Of a DNA stretch of 64,000 nt, positions 16,336 to 25,160 are shown piece by piece. Origin of the DNA: Antricoccus suffuscus (GTDB lineage: Bacteria > Actinomycetota > Actinomycetes > Mycobacteriales > Antricoccaceae); contig NZ_PVUE01000008.1 in NCBI RefSeq assembly GCF_003003235.1, positions 62,001 through 126,000 on the forward strand, in the 5' to 3' direction. A program made the position numbers and the translations under genes. Position 1 is the first letter of the stretch; each line of letters starts with the position of its first letter. The notes beneath the pieces were generated by a model. That model worked only from the letters and a program-made list of their open reading frames with translations, was not told the DNA's origin and did not search any database.

Positions 16336-17985
16336 ATGACTCAGACACAAACCCGAGGTAACTCCTCGGATACGAAGACGACCGACTACGACGCGATCGT
16401 CATCGGCACCGGATTTGGCGGCATTTACTCGCTGTACAAGCTTCGCAACGAGCTCGGGCTGTCGGTGCGGGCGTTCGACAAGGCTGGCGGCGTGGGCGGC
16501 ACGTGGTACTGGAATCGGTACCCAGGAGCGCTCTCAGACACCGAGAGCTATGTCTATCGCTACTCCTTTGACAAGGAACTGCTGCAGGAATGGGAGTGGG
16601 ACACCCGCTACCTTCAGCAGCCCCAGATCCTCGCGTATCTCGGGCACGTCGTTGAACGCTACGACCTCGCCCGCGACATCCAGTTCAATACCGGCATCAC
16701 CGGCATCCTGTACGACGATGCCAGCGGTCGTTGGACACTCAAGACCGACACCGGCGAGACGTTCACCGCGCGTTTCGTCGTTACCGCCCTCGGCCTGTTA
16801 TCGCGCACTAACATTCCCGACATCAAAGGAATCGAGACGTTCGCCGGCGACATGGTCCACACCGGTGCGTGGCCCGACCAGCACGACTTCTCCGGGAAAC
16901 GCGTGGGAGTCATCGGCACCGGGTCAACAGGGATACAGGTCATCACCGCCATTCGCGACGAGGTCGACCATCTCACCGTCTTCCAACGTTCTCCGCAGTA
17001 TTGCGTACCGGTCGGCAATGGTCCGGTGACGCCGGAGTACGTCGACTCGGTGAAGTCCGATTACGACCAAATCTGGGAACACGTCCGCAACTCCGTGGTC
17101 GCGTTCGGGTTCGAGGAGAGCGACGTACCGGCGATGAGCGTGTCGGAGGAAGAGCGCCAGCGCGTGTTCGAGAAGAACTGGAACGAGGGCGGCGGCTTCC
17201 GTTTCATGTTCGCTACCTTTAGCGATATCGCTACTGATGAGGAGGCCAACAAGGCCGCGCAGGACTTCATCAAGGGCAAAATCGCCGAGGCGGTCAACGA
17301 CCCGGAAACGGCGCGCAAGCTGATGCCTACCGACTATTACGCGAAGCGTCCACTGTGCGGGACGGACTACTACGACACCTACAACCGAGAGCATGTTGAG
17401 CTCGTGGCGTTGAAAGAGAACCCCATCGACGAGATCACCCCGAAGGGGATTCGCACCGCGGACGGCGTTGAGCACGAAATCGATGTGCTGATTCTCGCGA
17501 CCGGATTTGACGCCGTCGACGGCAACTACACCAAGCTGGACATCCGTGGCCGAGGCGGCGTCACGCTGAATGACCACTGGAATGCAGGACCCACGAGCTT
17601 TCTCGGTACGACAATCTCGCAGTTCCCTAACCTATTCATGATTCTGGGCCCAAACGGACCGTTCACCAATCTGCCGCCAAGCATCGAGACCCAGGTCGAG
17701 TGGATCTCCGACTTGGTCAAGCATGTGAAGGATCGGGAGGGTGTCACCGTGGAACCGACCAAAGACGCCGAAGACGGCTGGACCAAGACCTGCCAGGAGA
17801 TCGCCGATATGACGCTCTTCCCGAAGGCTGACTCCTGGATCTTCGGTGCCAACATCCCGGGCAAGAAAAACACGGTGATGTTCTACATGGCCGGACTTGC
17901 CGCCTATCGGGAACAGCTCGCCGAGGTAACCGATAACGGCTACCGCGGGTTCGACATCAAGACTCCCGCTGGAGCCGATAAGTAG
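16336..17985 (+). CDS. Baeyer-Villiger monooxygenase (class B flavin monooxygenase)
   Basis: 549 residues. The FAD Rossmann motif is at residues 24-29 (GTGFGG), followed by GGVGGTWYWNRYPGALSDTES, a strong type I BVMO pattern. The family fingerprint FxGxxxHxxxWP appears as FAGDMVHTGAWPD, and the NADPH-binding Rossmann as GVIGTGSTGIQ. The enzyme inserts oxygen next to a ketone carbonyl using FAD, NADPH and O2, giving an ester or lactone. The sequence type fits the cyclohexanone/acetone monooxygenase group. The ATG at 16336 is preceded by GGAAAG. Array B follows its stop codon. Confidence 0.94.
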   Translation: MTQTQTRGNSSDTKTTDYDAIVIGTGFGGIYSLYKLRNELGLSVRAFDKAGGVGGTWYWNRYPGALSDTESYVYRYSFDKELLQEWEWDTRYLQQPQILAYLGHVVERYDLARDIQFNTGITGILYDDASGRWTLKTDTGETFTARFVVTALGLLSRTNIPDIKGIETFAGDMVHTGAWPDQHDFSGKRVGVIGTGSTGIQVITAIRDEVDHLTVFQRSPQYCVPVGNGPVTPEYVDSVKSDYDQIWEHVRNSVVAFGFEESDVPAMSVSEEERQRVFEKNWNEGGGFRFMFATFSDIATDEEANKAAQDFIKGKIAEAVNDPETARKLMPTDYYAKRPLCGTDYYDTYNREHVELVALKENPIDEITPKGIRTADGVEHEIDVLILATGFDAVDGNYTKLDIRGRGGVTLNDHWNAGPTSFLGTTISQFPNLFMILGPNGPFTNLPPSIETQVEWISDLVKHVKDREGVTVEPTKDAEDGWTKTCQEIADMTLFPKADSWIFGANIPGKKNTVMFYMAGLAAYREQLAEVTDNGYRGFDIKTPAGADK

Positions 17986-18014
17986 TTGGGCCACTCGCTA
18001 CCCGTCCCACCCCG

Positions 18015-18134
18015 CCGTCCGTCACGTATGTCCGGCGATCCGTCACGAATGTCCGGCGATCCGTCACGAATGTCCGACCGTCCGTCACGAATGTCCGACC
18101 GTCCGTCACGAATGTCCGGCCGTCCGTCACGCGG
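18015..18134 (+). repeat. tandem repeat array B, 21 bp period
   Basis: Five full units and one partial unit starting at 18015, 18036, 18057, 18078, 18099 and 18120. Each carries TCCGTCACGAATGTCCG (TATG in the first) after CCG or CGA. The reverse complement shows the core ATTCGTGACGGA, matching arrays A, C and D. The stop codon of the convergent PPOX gene (18127-18129) lies inside the last unit. Spacers are absent. Confidence 0.9.
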
Positions 18135-18552
18135 TACCGGCCGTCGTGACGTGCCCCATCATCGAGTCGACCTGCATGACGAGCGCGATACGACGCGGAT
18201 TTTCGCGTGGCTGACGATATCGAACGGCGTATCGGCGTACCGCTTCGGCGATCTCGGCCGGGTCGCGGGACAGGCGAATCGTCCCCTCGAGTGTCAGCCA
18301 GCTCGGACCGTTCAACTGACAGATCGATGCGCGCGCGGATCCGCCGGCCATCTCGGCGTTCTCGATGTTGCGCACCTTGACTGACGTGACCGAGGTCGTC
18401 ACTCGAGCGGTCTTCGTCGACGGATCGTAGGTGAAGCCGACCGGTACGAGATGCGTCGTACCGTTGGCGCGGGTGGTCGCGAGAGTTGCTAGATGGCGCG
18501 CCCCCAGCTCGTCGAGCACAGATTCAGGGAGGCGCTCGAGGTCGAATTTCAT
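18127..18552 (-). CDS. PPOX-class (F420/FMN-type) split-barrel protein
   Basis: 141 residues with the actinobacterial PPOX pattern: LGARHLATLATTRANGTTHLVPVGFTYDPSTKTARVTTSV, then KVRNIENAEMAG and WLTLEGTIRLSRDPAEIAEAVRRYAVRY. This split beta-barrel family binds F420 or flavin and reduces diverse substrates; related annotations include F420-dependent biliverdin reductase and other small reductases. The ATG at 18552 is chosen because the conserved part starts there; ribosome-site support is weak. Divergent from cobQ with a 52 bp gap. Its stop codon falls in repeat array B. Confidence 0.85.
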   Translation of the reverse strand: MKFDLERLPESVLDELGARHLATLATTRANGTTHLVPVGFTYDPSTKTARVTTSVTSVKVRNIENAEMAGGSARASICQLNGPSWLTLEGTIRLSRDPAEIAEAVRRYAVRYRQPRENPRRIALVMQVDSMMGHVTTAGTA

Positions 18553-18604
18553 GAGCTCAGCATGCCAGAGCGGCGTCGTGACGGCGGCGAATAGGGTGGA
18601 GACC

Positions 18605-20071
18605 ATGTCTCATGCCCCTGGTCGCGGCCTGCTGGTCGCCGGTACGTCGTCGGACGCCGGAAAGTCCCTCGTCACGACGGGTATCTGTCGATTCCTCGCC
18701 CGCCAGGGACTCGCGGTCGCGCCTTTCAAAGCGCAGAATATGTCTAACAACTCGATGGTCTGCGCCGATGGAGCGGAAATCGGCCGCGCCCAATATCTCC
18801 AGGCCCAGGCCGCCCGCGCCGTACCAACCTCCGCAATGAACCCCGTGCTCCTCAAGCCCGGCTCGGACCGTCGGTCGTTCGTCGTGGTGCGTGGTAAGGC
18901 CGACGGCGTACTGGAAGCAGGGGAGTTCGCGAGTGGGCGCGGGCACCTGGCCGCGGCCGCGTTCACGGCGTACCGCGAACTCCAGGAGCAGTACGACGTA
19001 ATCGTGTGTGAGGGTGCCGGTTCGCCGGCCGAAATCAACTTACGGTCCGGTGATTACGTCAACATGGGGCTCGCGCGCGAGTTCGACCTGCCGGTGGTTG
19101 TTGTGGGGGACATCGACCGAGGCGGGGTGTTCGCATCTCTGTATGGAACCGTCGAACTGCTCGAGCCAGCAGACCGCGCACTAGTGAAAGCGTTCATCAT
19201 CAACAAGTTCCGCGGTGACGAATCGTTGCTGCGTCCCGGTCTTGAGCGGTTGTCCGAGCTCACCGGGCGGCCGTTCCTCGGGGTGATCCCGTGGATGCGC
19301 GACATGTGGCTGGACAGCGAAGACACGCTCGAGGTGGGCCGGTGGACCGACGCCGACGGCGGGACCCTACGCGTCGCGGTCGTCCGCTTGCCGCGCATTT
19401 CCAACGCGACCGACGTCGACGCTCTCGCCGCCGAGCCGGGAGTGGCTGTCGCCGTGACCATCGATCCGGCAGCGATCCGGTCGGCGGATCTCGTCGTACT
19501 CCCCGGTTCGCGTGCAACTGTGAGCGATCTGCATTGGCTGCAGGACAGCGGAATCGCCGATGCACTTCGCCAACGGGCCAATCAGGAGCTACCTATTCTT
19601 GGCATCTGCGGTGGTTACCAGATGCTCGCGCGGACACTCGACGACTCGGTCGAGTCCGGTGCCGGCGTGGTCGAGGGGCTGGGTCTGCTGCCGACCGCGG
19701 TGCGCTTCGAAGACGAGAAGACGCTTGGCCGTCCGCAAGGCAGCTGGCGCAGTCACGTCGTTGAGGCATACGAGATTCACCACGGCATTACGAGGACGAT
19801 CGGTGATGGCGGCTCCGCGATCGCTTTTCTAGACGGTATCCAGCTCGGTACGACGTGGGGTACGACGTGGCACGGCACCCTAGAGAACGACGCCTTCCGG
19901 CGCGCCTGGCTGGTCGAGGTAGCCGCGATGGCCGGATCAGAGTGGGAGCCAGCGAGGGACGCACCAGGGTTTGGTGAACGGCGCGAGCGGATGATCGATG
20001 CGCTGGCCGATGCGATTGAGGAAAACCTCGATACGGAGGCGTTGTTGGACATGGTCGGCGTACGACGATGA
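18605..20071 (+). CDS. cobQ: cobyric acid synthase CobQ
   Basis: 488 residues. The N-terminal ATP-binding region reads LLVAGTSSDAGKSLVTTGIC, followed by FKAQNMSNNSMV, a CobQ hallmark. The C-terminal class I glutamine amidotransferase domain has the cysteine in LGICGGYQML and a histidine in YEIHHG. It amidates the b, d, e and g carboxylates of adenosylcobyrinic acid a,c-diamide with glutamine and ATP. The ATG at 18605 follows GGTGGAG. The stop overlaps the cbiD start by 4 bp (ATGA), so the two are translationally coupled. Confidence 0.95.
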   Translation: MSHAPGRGLLVAGTSSDAGKSLVTTGICRFLARQGLAVAPFKAQNMSNNSMVCADGAEIGRAQYLQAQAARAVPTSAMNPVLLKPGSDRRSFVVVRGKADGVLEAGEFASGRGHLAAAAFTAYRELQEQYDVIVCEGAGSPAEINLRSGDYVNMGLAREFDLPVVVVGDIDRGGVFASLYGTVELLEPADRALVKAFIINKFRGDESLLRPGLERLSELTGRPFLGVIPWMRDMWLDSEDTLEVGRWTDADGGTLRVAVVRLPRISNATDVDALAAEPGVAVAVTIDPAAIRSADLVVLPGSRATVSDLHWLQDSGIADALRQRANQELPILGICGGYQMLARTLDDSVESGAGVVEGLGLLPTAVRFEDEKTLGRPQGSWRSHVVEAYEIHHGITRTIGDGGSAIAFLDGIQLGTTWGTTWHGTLENDAFRRAWLVEVAAMAGSEWEPARDAPGFGERRERMIDALADAIEENLDTEALLDMVGVRR

Positions 20072-21150
20072 CGCAGCGCGAGCAGCAGCCCGACGGCAAG
20101 ATGCGTTACGGCTGGACAACCGGGGCATGCGCGACCGCCGCGACAACGGCGGCGTACACGGCCCTTTTGTCGGGGGAGTTTCCAGATCCGGTCATGATCA
20201 CGCTGCCGCGCGGCCAGACGCCGTCATTTGCGCTGACGAAACATGAGCGGGTTGACGAGCAGACGGCCCGCGCGACGATTACGAAGGATGCCGGTGACGA
20301 TCCTGACGTCACGCATGGCGCGCTGGTTACCTCGACGGTGACGCTCATTGGCGGCGACGCAGTCGTTTTTGCGGCCGGTGAGGGTGTCGGCATCGTGACA
20401 AAACCAGGTCTGCCTGTCGCGGTGGGGGAGCCGGCGATCAACCCGGTCCCGCGGAAGATGATGTGTGACCATGTAGCCGAGATTGCCCGCCGTCTAGGAC
20501 ATCCGGGCGGCGTACGCGTCGAGGTCAGCATCGAACACGGTGCGGATCTCGCGCAGCACACCTGGAATCCGAGGCTCGGGATCGTCGGCGGCCTGTCCGT
20601 CCTTGGTACGACGGGGATCGTGGTGCCCTATTCGTGCTCGGCGTGGATCGACTCGATTCGTCGTGGCGTGGATGTCGCGCGCGCTACCGGAGTCACCCAC
20701 GTCGGGGCGGCGACCGGTACGACGTCCGAAGCGACCGTGCGGGCGCTCTACGGGTTGGATGAGGGCGCAATGCTCGACATGGGCGACTTCGCCGGTGCGG
20801 TCCTGAAGTACGTCAAGGGTCATCCCGTGCCACGTCTCACGGTTGCCGGCGGCTTCGCGAAGATGTCGAAACTCGCCGCTGGTCATTTGGACCTGCACTC
20901 TGGACGATCGTCAATCAACCTCGACTTCGTCGCCACCTTCGTCGAGGACGAGGCGCTCGCTGTGCAGATCGCGGCGGCCAACTCCGCACTGCATGCGTGG
21001 GAGATCGCCCGAGATCACGGTGTGCCGCTGGCCGATCGGGTGGCCGCCGCCGCGCTCGAAAAATGCCGGAGTGTCCTGGGCAACGTGCAGGTCGAGGTCG
21101 ACATTGTGGTGATCAACCGGGCCGGCGACATCATTGGTCGTGCGAAGTAA
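20068..21150 (+). CDS. cbiD: cobalt-precorrin-5B C1-methyltransferase-type protein CbiD
   Basis: 360 residues, full family length. It opens MRYGWTTGACATAATTAAY, the CbiD signature, and continues with VTKPGLPVAVGEPAINPVPR and a GTTGIVVPYSCSAWIDSIRR segment. CbiD methylates C1 with S-adenosylmethionine in the anaerobic pathway. Here it is coupled to cobQ in a genome that also has CobG and CobN, which belong to the aerobic route, and no CobF lies in the window. I infer that CbiD takes over C1 methylation (and possibly the deacylation step) in a hybrid pathway. Confidence 0.94.
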   Translation: MTQREQQPDGKMRYGWTTGACATAATTAAYTALLSGEFPDPVMITLPRGQTPSFALTKHERVDEQTARATITKDAGDDPDVTHGALVTSTVTLIGGDAVVFAAGEGVGIVTKPGLPVAVGEPAINPVPRKMMCDHVAEIARRLGHPGGVRVEVSIEHGADLAQHTWNPRLGIVGGLSVLGTTGIVVPYSCSAWIDSIRRGVDVARATGVTHVGAATGTTSEATVRALYGLDEGAMLDMGDFAGAVLKYVKGHPVPRLTVAGGFAKMSKLAAGHLDLHSGRSSINLDFVATFVEDEALAVQIAAANSALHAWEIARDHGVPLADRVAAAALEKCRSVLGNVQVEVDIVVINRAGDIIGRAK

Positions 21151-21189
21151 AGACCCCGTGAGTAGGTCCGCGCACGTGTATCTCGCCAC

Positions 21190-21215
21190 TAATTAATGCT
21201 TAGCACTGCTAATTA
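21190..21215 (+). promoter_or_regulatory. nested palindromes upstream of the DHA2-type MFS gene
   Basis: TTAGCACTGCTAA (21200-21212) is a perfect inverted repeat with 6 bp arms and one central base, flanked by TAATTA at 21190-21195 and 21210-21215. A TAGTCT hexamer follows at about 21219. The layout looks like an operator over a promoter for the efflux gene at 21281. No regulator gene is adjacent. Confidence 0.55.
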
Positions 21216-21280
21216 CCGTAGTCTGTTGCTGTGAGCAACTATCTACCAAACTACGAGCATTGCGAGTCTGATCAATCCGT

Positions 21281-22903
21281 ATGACGCTTCTTGACACATC
21301 GACGACGACGCCATCCGTGCAACGGATGGCGTCACCGCGTCGGGTCACCGCAATCCTCGCGATGACCGGCATGGCCGTTTCGATCATGCAGACCCTGGTC
21401 ATCCCGATTTTGCCGAGTCTGCCGAAGATCCTGCACACCCATCCGGCGAACTCCACCTGGGTGCTAACAGTGACGCTATTAGTAGGCGCCGTCTTCACGC
21501 CGATTTCGGGGCGTTTGGGCGACATGTTCGGTAAGCGACGGATTCTGCTCATATCGGTCAGCACAATGGTGATCGGGTCCGTGTTCTGCGCGTTGAGCAA
21601 CTCGCTCGCACCGATGCTCATTGGTCGGGGTTTGCAGGGGATGTCCCTCGGCTCGATCGCGCTCGGGATCAGTCTGATGCGCGACACGTTGCCGCGCGAA
21701 CGTCTCGCGTCGGCCGTCGCGCTGATGAGCGCGACCCTAGGCATTGGCGGGGCGGTCGGTTTGCCGCTATCGGCAATGGTCGCCGAGAAACTGAGCTGGC
21801 ACTATCTTTTCTGGGGTTCTACGGTCATCGGCGTCATCGCAATGATCGGTATCGCCCGCTCGATACCGGAATCGACGATCAAGACCGGCGGGCGGTTCGA
21901 CTTCGTCGGCGCGGCGGGGCTCTCGATCGTGCTCGTGTCGTTGCTGTTTGGCCTATCGAAGTCCACCGACTGGGGTTGGGGCGATCCGAAACAACTGGCG
22001 CTGTTCGCTGTGGCGGCGATCGTATTCGTCGCCTGGAGTCGCTACGAGCTGCGCTCGAAAGCCCCCCTCATCAACATCCGGACCTCGATCCGGCGAGTGG
22101 TGCTCTTCACCAACTTGACGTCGATCCTCATTGGTTTCGCGATGTACACCCTCAACCTGGTGATGACTCAGCTGCTTCAAGCGCCGGACGGGACCGGACT
22201 CGGTTTCGGTCAGTCGATGATCGTCGCGGGCCTGTGCTCCGCTCCGATGGGCATCGCGATGATGCTCGTCTCTCCGCTGGCGGCTCGTATCATCGTCCGA
22301 TTCGGTCCACGTTTCGCTCTGCGGCTCGGATCGCTCGTTATCGCCTGCGGATTCATCTATGCGGCGTTCTTCCTTGAACACGTGTGGGAAGCGTTGATTG
22401 TTGCCGCAGCCACCGGTGTCGGCATCGCCATCGCGTATGCCGCGATGCCCACAATCATCATGCGATCGGTGCCGACGACGGAGACCGCGGCGGCCAACAG
22501 CGTCAACACGCTGTCCCGCTCGCTCGGGACCTCGCTGGCGGCGGCGGTGCACGGTGCGATTATCGCGGTAGCCTTCGCCAGCTCGGCGGCGCACCCCGAG
22601 ATCATGCACCACCATTCATTCACGGCATTCGACCTGTGTTTCCTGCTCGGCGCGATCTCCTGCGTGCTGGCAATCGTCGTCGCATCGTTCATTCCCAAAG
22701 ACCGTAAGGACACGCAGCCGTTGGTTCTCGATCTCGACGTACTCGCCGACCTCGAAGGCGTTGCAGGTATCGAGATGGATCGAGACCTCCTGGACACGCA
22801 TCACGATCGGCGTGCCTCGGTCCTGATCAGGGAAGCTCGCCCTCGCAGCGTCGTACGCCGGCGCCCGGCAGCGCGTCCGCGCAGTCATGCTCGGCGTCGC
22901 TGA
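21281..22903 (+). CDS. MFS drug-efflux transporter, DHA2/EmrB-QacA type (14 TM)
   Basis: 540 residues with about 14 hydrophobic segments. TM1 region reads VTAILAMTGMAVSIMQTLVI; motif A is present as GRLGDMFGKRRILLIS, and motif C as SATLGIGGAVGLPLSAMVA. This is the DHA2 drug:H+ antiporter family. About 60 residues after the last helix are charged and Arg-rich (RRRPAARPRSHARRR), an unusually basic cytoplasmic tail. The ATG at 21281 has no good ribosome site; ATG at 21326 is an alternative. A perfect hairpin lies within the first codons. Confidence 0.88.
   Translation: MTLLDTSTTTPSVQRMASPRRVTAILAMTGMAVSIMQTLVIPILPSLPKILHTHPANSTWVLTVTLLVGAVFTPISGRLGDMFGKRRILLISVSTMVIGSVFCALSNSLAPMLIGRGLQGMSLGSIALGISLMRDTLPRERLASAVALMSATLGIGGAVGLPLSAMVAEKLSWHYLFWGSTVIGVIAMIGIARSIPESTIKTGGRFDFVGAAGLSIVLVSLLFGLSKSTDWGWGDPKQLALFAVAAIVFVAWSRYELRSKAPLINIRTSIRRVVLFTNLTSILIGFAMYTLNLVMTQLLQAPDGTGLGFGQSMIVAGLCSAPMGIAMMLVSPLAARIIVRFGPRFALRLGSLVIACGFIYAAFFLEHVWEALIVAAATGVGIAIAYAAMPTIIMRSVPTTETAAANSVNTLSRSLGTSLAAAVHGAIIAVAFASSAAHPEIMHHHSFTAFDLCFLLGAISCVLAIVVASFIPKDRKDTQPLVLDLDVLADLEGVAGIEMDRDLLDTHHDRRASVLIREARPRSVVRRRPAARPRSHARRR
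21307..21333 (+). repeat. perfect 12-bp hairpin in the first codons of the MFS gene
   Basis: GACGCCATCCGT and its exact complement ACGGATGGCGTC are separated by GCA. It falls at codons 9-18 of the MFS gene and includes the alternative ATG at 21326. Such a stem near the ribosome entry region could limit translation, or serve as an operator if the real start is 21326. Confidence 0.6.
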
Positions 22904-23005
22904 CGCAAGTCAGCCCCAAGCACATAGCCAACCACTTTGCCGGCAACTCGCCTGCGTGGATCGGCCTCGATCAGGCATAGGGCATCGTGCAGTTAGTCTG
23001 ACCCG

Positions 23006-23848
23006 ATGCACACCTTGTTGCCTGCGCTGCTCGCGATTGGAGCGGCCATGCTCATGGCGTTGGGGACGGTCCTGCGGCAACGAGCCTCCCGCGCCGACGG
23101 CCGCATCACCGGGCGTTGGTGGATTGGCGCGTTGGTCGCATTTGGCGGCTTCGCGCTGCAGGCGGTCGCGCTGGGCCTGGGTGCGGTGTTGTTGGTGCAG
23201 CCGCTGATCGTGCTCTCTGTCCTGTTTGCCCTGCCCATCGACCACTTGCTGAATGGCGTCGCCGTGACGGCTCGCCAATGGCTCTGGGGAGTCCTGCTGG
23301 CAGCCGGAGTCGGTGCGTTCGTGGTCTTCGCGAGGCCCGTACCGGCGCGGATTGGGCCGCAGTGGTGGATCCTGGTCTTGGTGGTGTCCTTGTTATTGGG
23401 CGGGCTGGCCGCTGTCCTGGTGTACGCGGAGCGGTCCCCGCGAGCGCCGCGCGCGCTGATATACGGGACGGTCGCGGGTGCTCTCTTCGGGATCGTTGCG
23501 GTGCTGATTCACTCCATCGGTCAGGATTGGCAGCATCCGACCCGGGTGCTCGTCCACCCACCGCTGTACATGGTCGCGGTCGCAGGCCTGGCGGCGGTGT
23601 ATTGCCAGCAGCGAGCGTTCGCCGCCGGTCGGGTGCAGGCATCATTTCCGGCCATGACGGTTGCCGAGCCGATCGTGGCCATGGTGCTAGGAATGGCGGT
23701 GCTCGGCGAGAAGCTCAATCGACACACCTGGGCGACCGCGGTAAGCCTGCTAGGGCTGGCACTCATGGTGACTGGTGTGCTGCGGTTGTCGCGGCTGTCC
23801 GCGGCGAAAACCAGGCAGTCTGAGGCACGCGCGGCCGAGACAGGCTGA
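23006..23848 (+). CDS. DMT-superfamily (EamA-like) multi-TM protein
   Basis: 280 residues with about nine to ten hydrophobic segments. It starts LLPALLAIGAAMLMALGTVLRQRAS and contains VLLVQPLIVLSVLFALPI and a late AEPIVAMVLGMAVLGEKLNRHTW, the pattern of DMT-type transporters with two EamA-like repeats. Substrate unknown. The ATG at 23006 has no ribosome binding site, and the preceding TTAGTCTGACCCG could be a promoter end, so a leaderless message is possible. The tail after the last helix is charged. Confidence 0.83.
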   Translation: MHTLLPALLAIGAAMLMALGTVLRQRASRADGRITGRWWIGALVAFGGFALQAVALGLGAVLLVQPLIVLSVLFALPIDHLLNGVAVTARQWLWGVLLAAGVGAFVVFARPVPARIGPQWWILVLVVSLLLGGLAAVLVYAERSPRAPRALIYGTVAGALFGIVAVLIHSIGQDWQHPTRVLVHPPLYMVAVAGLAAVYCQQRAFAAGRVQASFPAMTVAEPIVAMVLGMAVLGEKLNRHTWATAVSLLGLALMVTGVLRLSRLSAAKTRQSEARAAETG

Positions 23849-23897
23849 GCGACAGGCGTTCCCGGTACGACGAGGCTCCCGATAATCCGGAAATGTC

Positions 23898-24824
23898 CTA
23901 TCGATCGGGGTTCTTTGCCTCCCACGGGGTGCTGCGGTAGAGCGGTTCCCAGCCTGTGTCGCGAGCCATTTCCGCACGATCAGCGCGTCCGCCACCGCGC
24001 ACACCGAGAAGCCGGTGAGCCCACAGCAGGTAGGCCACGACCGCGAGATTGAGCGCCAGAGTGAGGGCCTTCAGGGGGCTCACGCTGATCGTCAGCTCGT
24101 GAATCTCGATGGGCAGCAGTACGACAACTTCGATAAGGGTGAGGTATTTAGCCCATCGCCGCGATCGCCACAGCCCCACGGCCTCGACGCCGTTGATCAG
24201 CGCGTACAGCGCGATGCCCGCGCCGTACAGGTAGAGCGTCTTGGTGGGTACGGCGAATAGCTGGTTGAGGTCGTGCAGGAGGCCATGGCGTGCCGAGCTG
24301 CTCAGCGGGCCGCCGAACGCGCCCTGAAGGCCGTTGAGGATTCGGAGATAACCACCGTGCAGATTCACCCGGTCCTGCGCGAACAGAAAGATGGACACCG
24401 CGACGGCCGCGAGCACTAAGAAATGAATGACGCGATCGGCTGCGATCAAGCGGAGCACGAACCTGTCGCGCAGTGGCCGGCCGCGCAATGGCGGCATCAG
24501 GGTGTCGTCGACTGCGTGCTTGCCCGAGCGGGGTGCGGGTACGTCGGCCTCGCGTAGCGGGACCCAGGCATCGCATCGCAAGCACCGCAACCACGTGAAG
24601 GCACCGCCCGGCTCGGCACGCGTCAGGAGGTCGACGTGACCGGTGGCCGCGGCGTCGACCGGTCCGAGCAGCTCGTGACTGTGGAGAGCGCAACCGAGCA
24701 GCTCATAATGCACACGGGGCCGCCGCGACGACTCTGCGCCTGGCGGCTGCGTCACCTGCGTCTCGACGTCATCGAAGACCATCGGCTGAGTTGTCTCAAA
24801 GCGTGTCTGAAGGTTGGTCGACAA
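23898..24824 (-). CDS. DUF2127 membrane protein with N-terminal cysteine/histidine domain
   Basis: 308 residues. The C-terminal two thirds match DUF2127: four hydrophobic segments with LWRSRRWAKYLTLIEVV, then LPIEIHELT. The N-terminal 110 residues are soluble and contain GCALHSHELL and, later, WLRCLRCDAWVP, a Cys/His arrangement that could bind zinc. Function unknown. The longest frame starts at a TTG (24824); ATG at 24782 would remove 14 residues, and neither has a strong ribosome site. Confidence 0.75.
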   Translation of the reverse strand: MSTNLQTRFETTQPMVFDDVETQVTQPPGAESSRRPRVHYELLGCALHSHELLGPVDAAATGHVDLLTRAEPGGAFTWLRCLRCDAWVPLREADVPAPRSGKHAVDDTLMPPLRGRPLRDRFVLRLIAADRVIHFLVLAAVAVSIFLFAQDRVNLHGGYLRILNGLQGAFGGPLSSSARHGLLHDLNQLFAVPTKTLYLYGAGIALYALINGVEAVGLWRSRRWAKYLTLIEVVVLLPIEIHELTISVSPLKALTLALNLAVVAYLLWAHRLLGVRGGGRADRAEMARDTGWEPLYRSTPWEAKNPDR

Positions 24825-25004
24825 CGCTGACTTTCATGAACTGAAGATAGCGCTGACAGTCACACTGCAGCCTGGCCGAGGCCTTGCTCGCCGCATGCGG
24901 CGCAGGAGCGTCGGCGAGACCATGCCCGTGGCGGTCTCGACCGGTGGCAGCGATGCGTGATCCTTGCCCCGCTCTCGACCGGTTTGCCGTTTGATTGCTA
25001 GTGT

Positions 25005-25115
25005 CGTCGTATCGCGTATTGGTGTGAGGAAGCTGGTGTGATTCCAGCACGGTAGCGCCACTGTGAGCCTTGTCGCACCTGCGGCGGGCAAGTCAGACAC
25101 TTTGCCATCACGCGG
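25005..25115 (+). ncRNA. cobalamin riboswitch upstream of cbtB
   Basis: The leader contains GAGGAAGCTGGTGTGATTCC, then AGCACGGTAGCGCCACTGTGA with the B12 box GCCACTG at 25057-25063, and AAGTCAGAC at 25090-25098, in the order and spacing of adenosylcobalamin-type riboswitches. The cbtB start lies about 45 bp downstream. Binding of cobalamin should reduce expression of the cobalt uptake genes. Exact ends are estimates. Confidence 0.92.
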
Positions 25116-25160
25116 CCACATTTCAACGAGGGACGCATCATCCCCGAAGGAGGCATTCTC

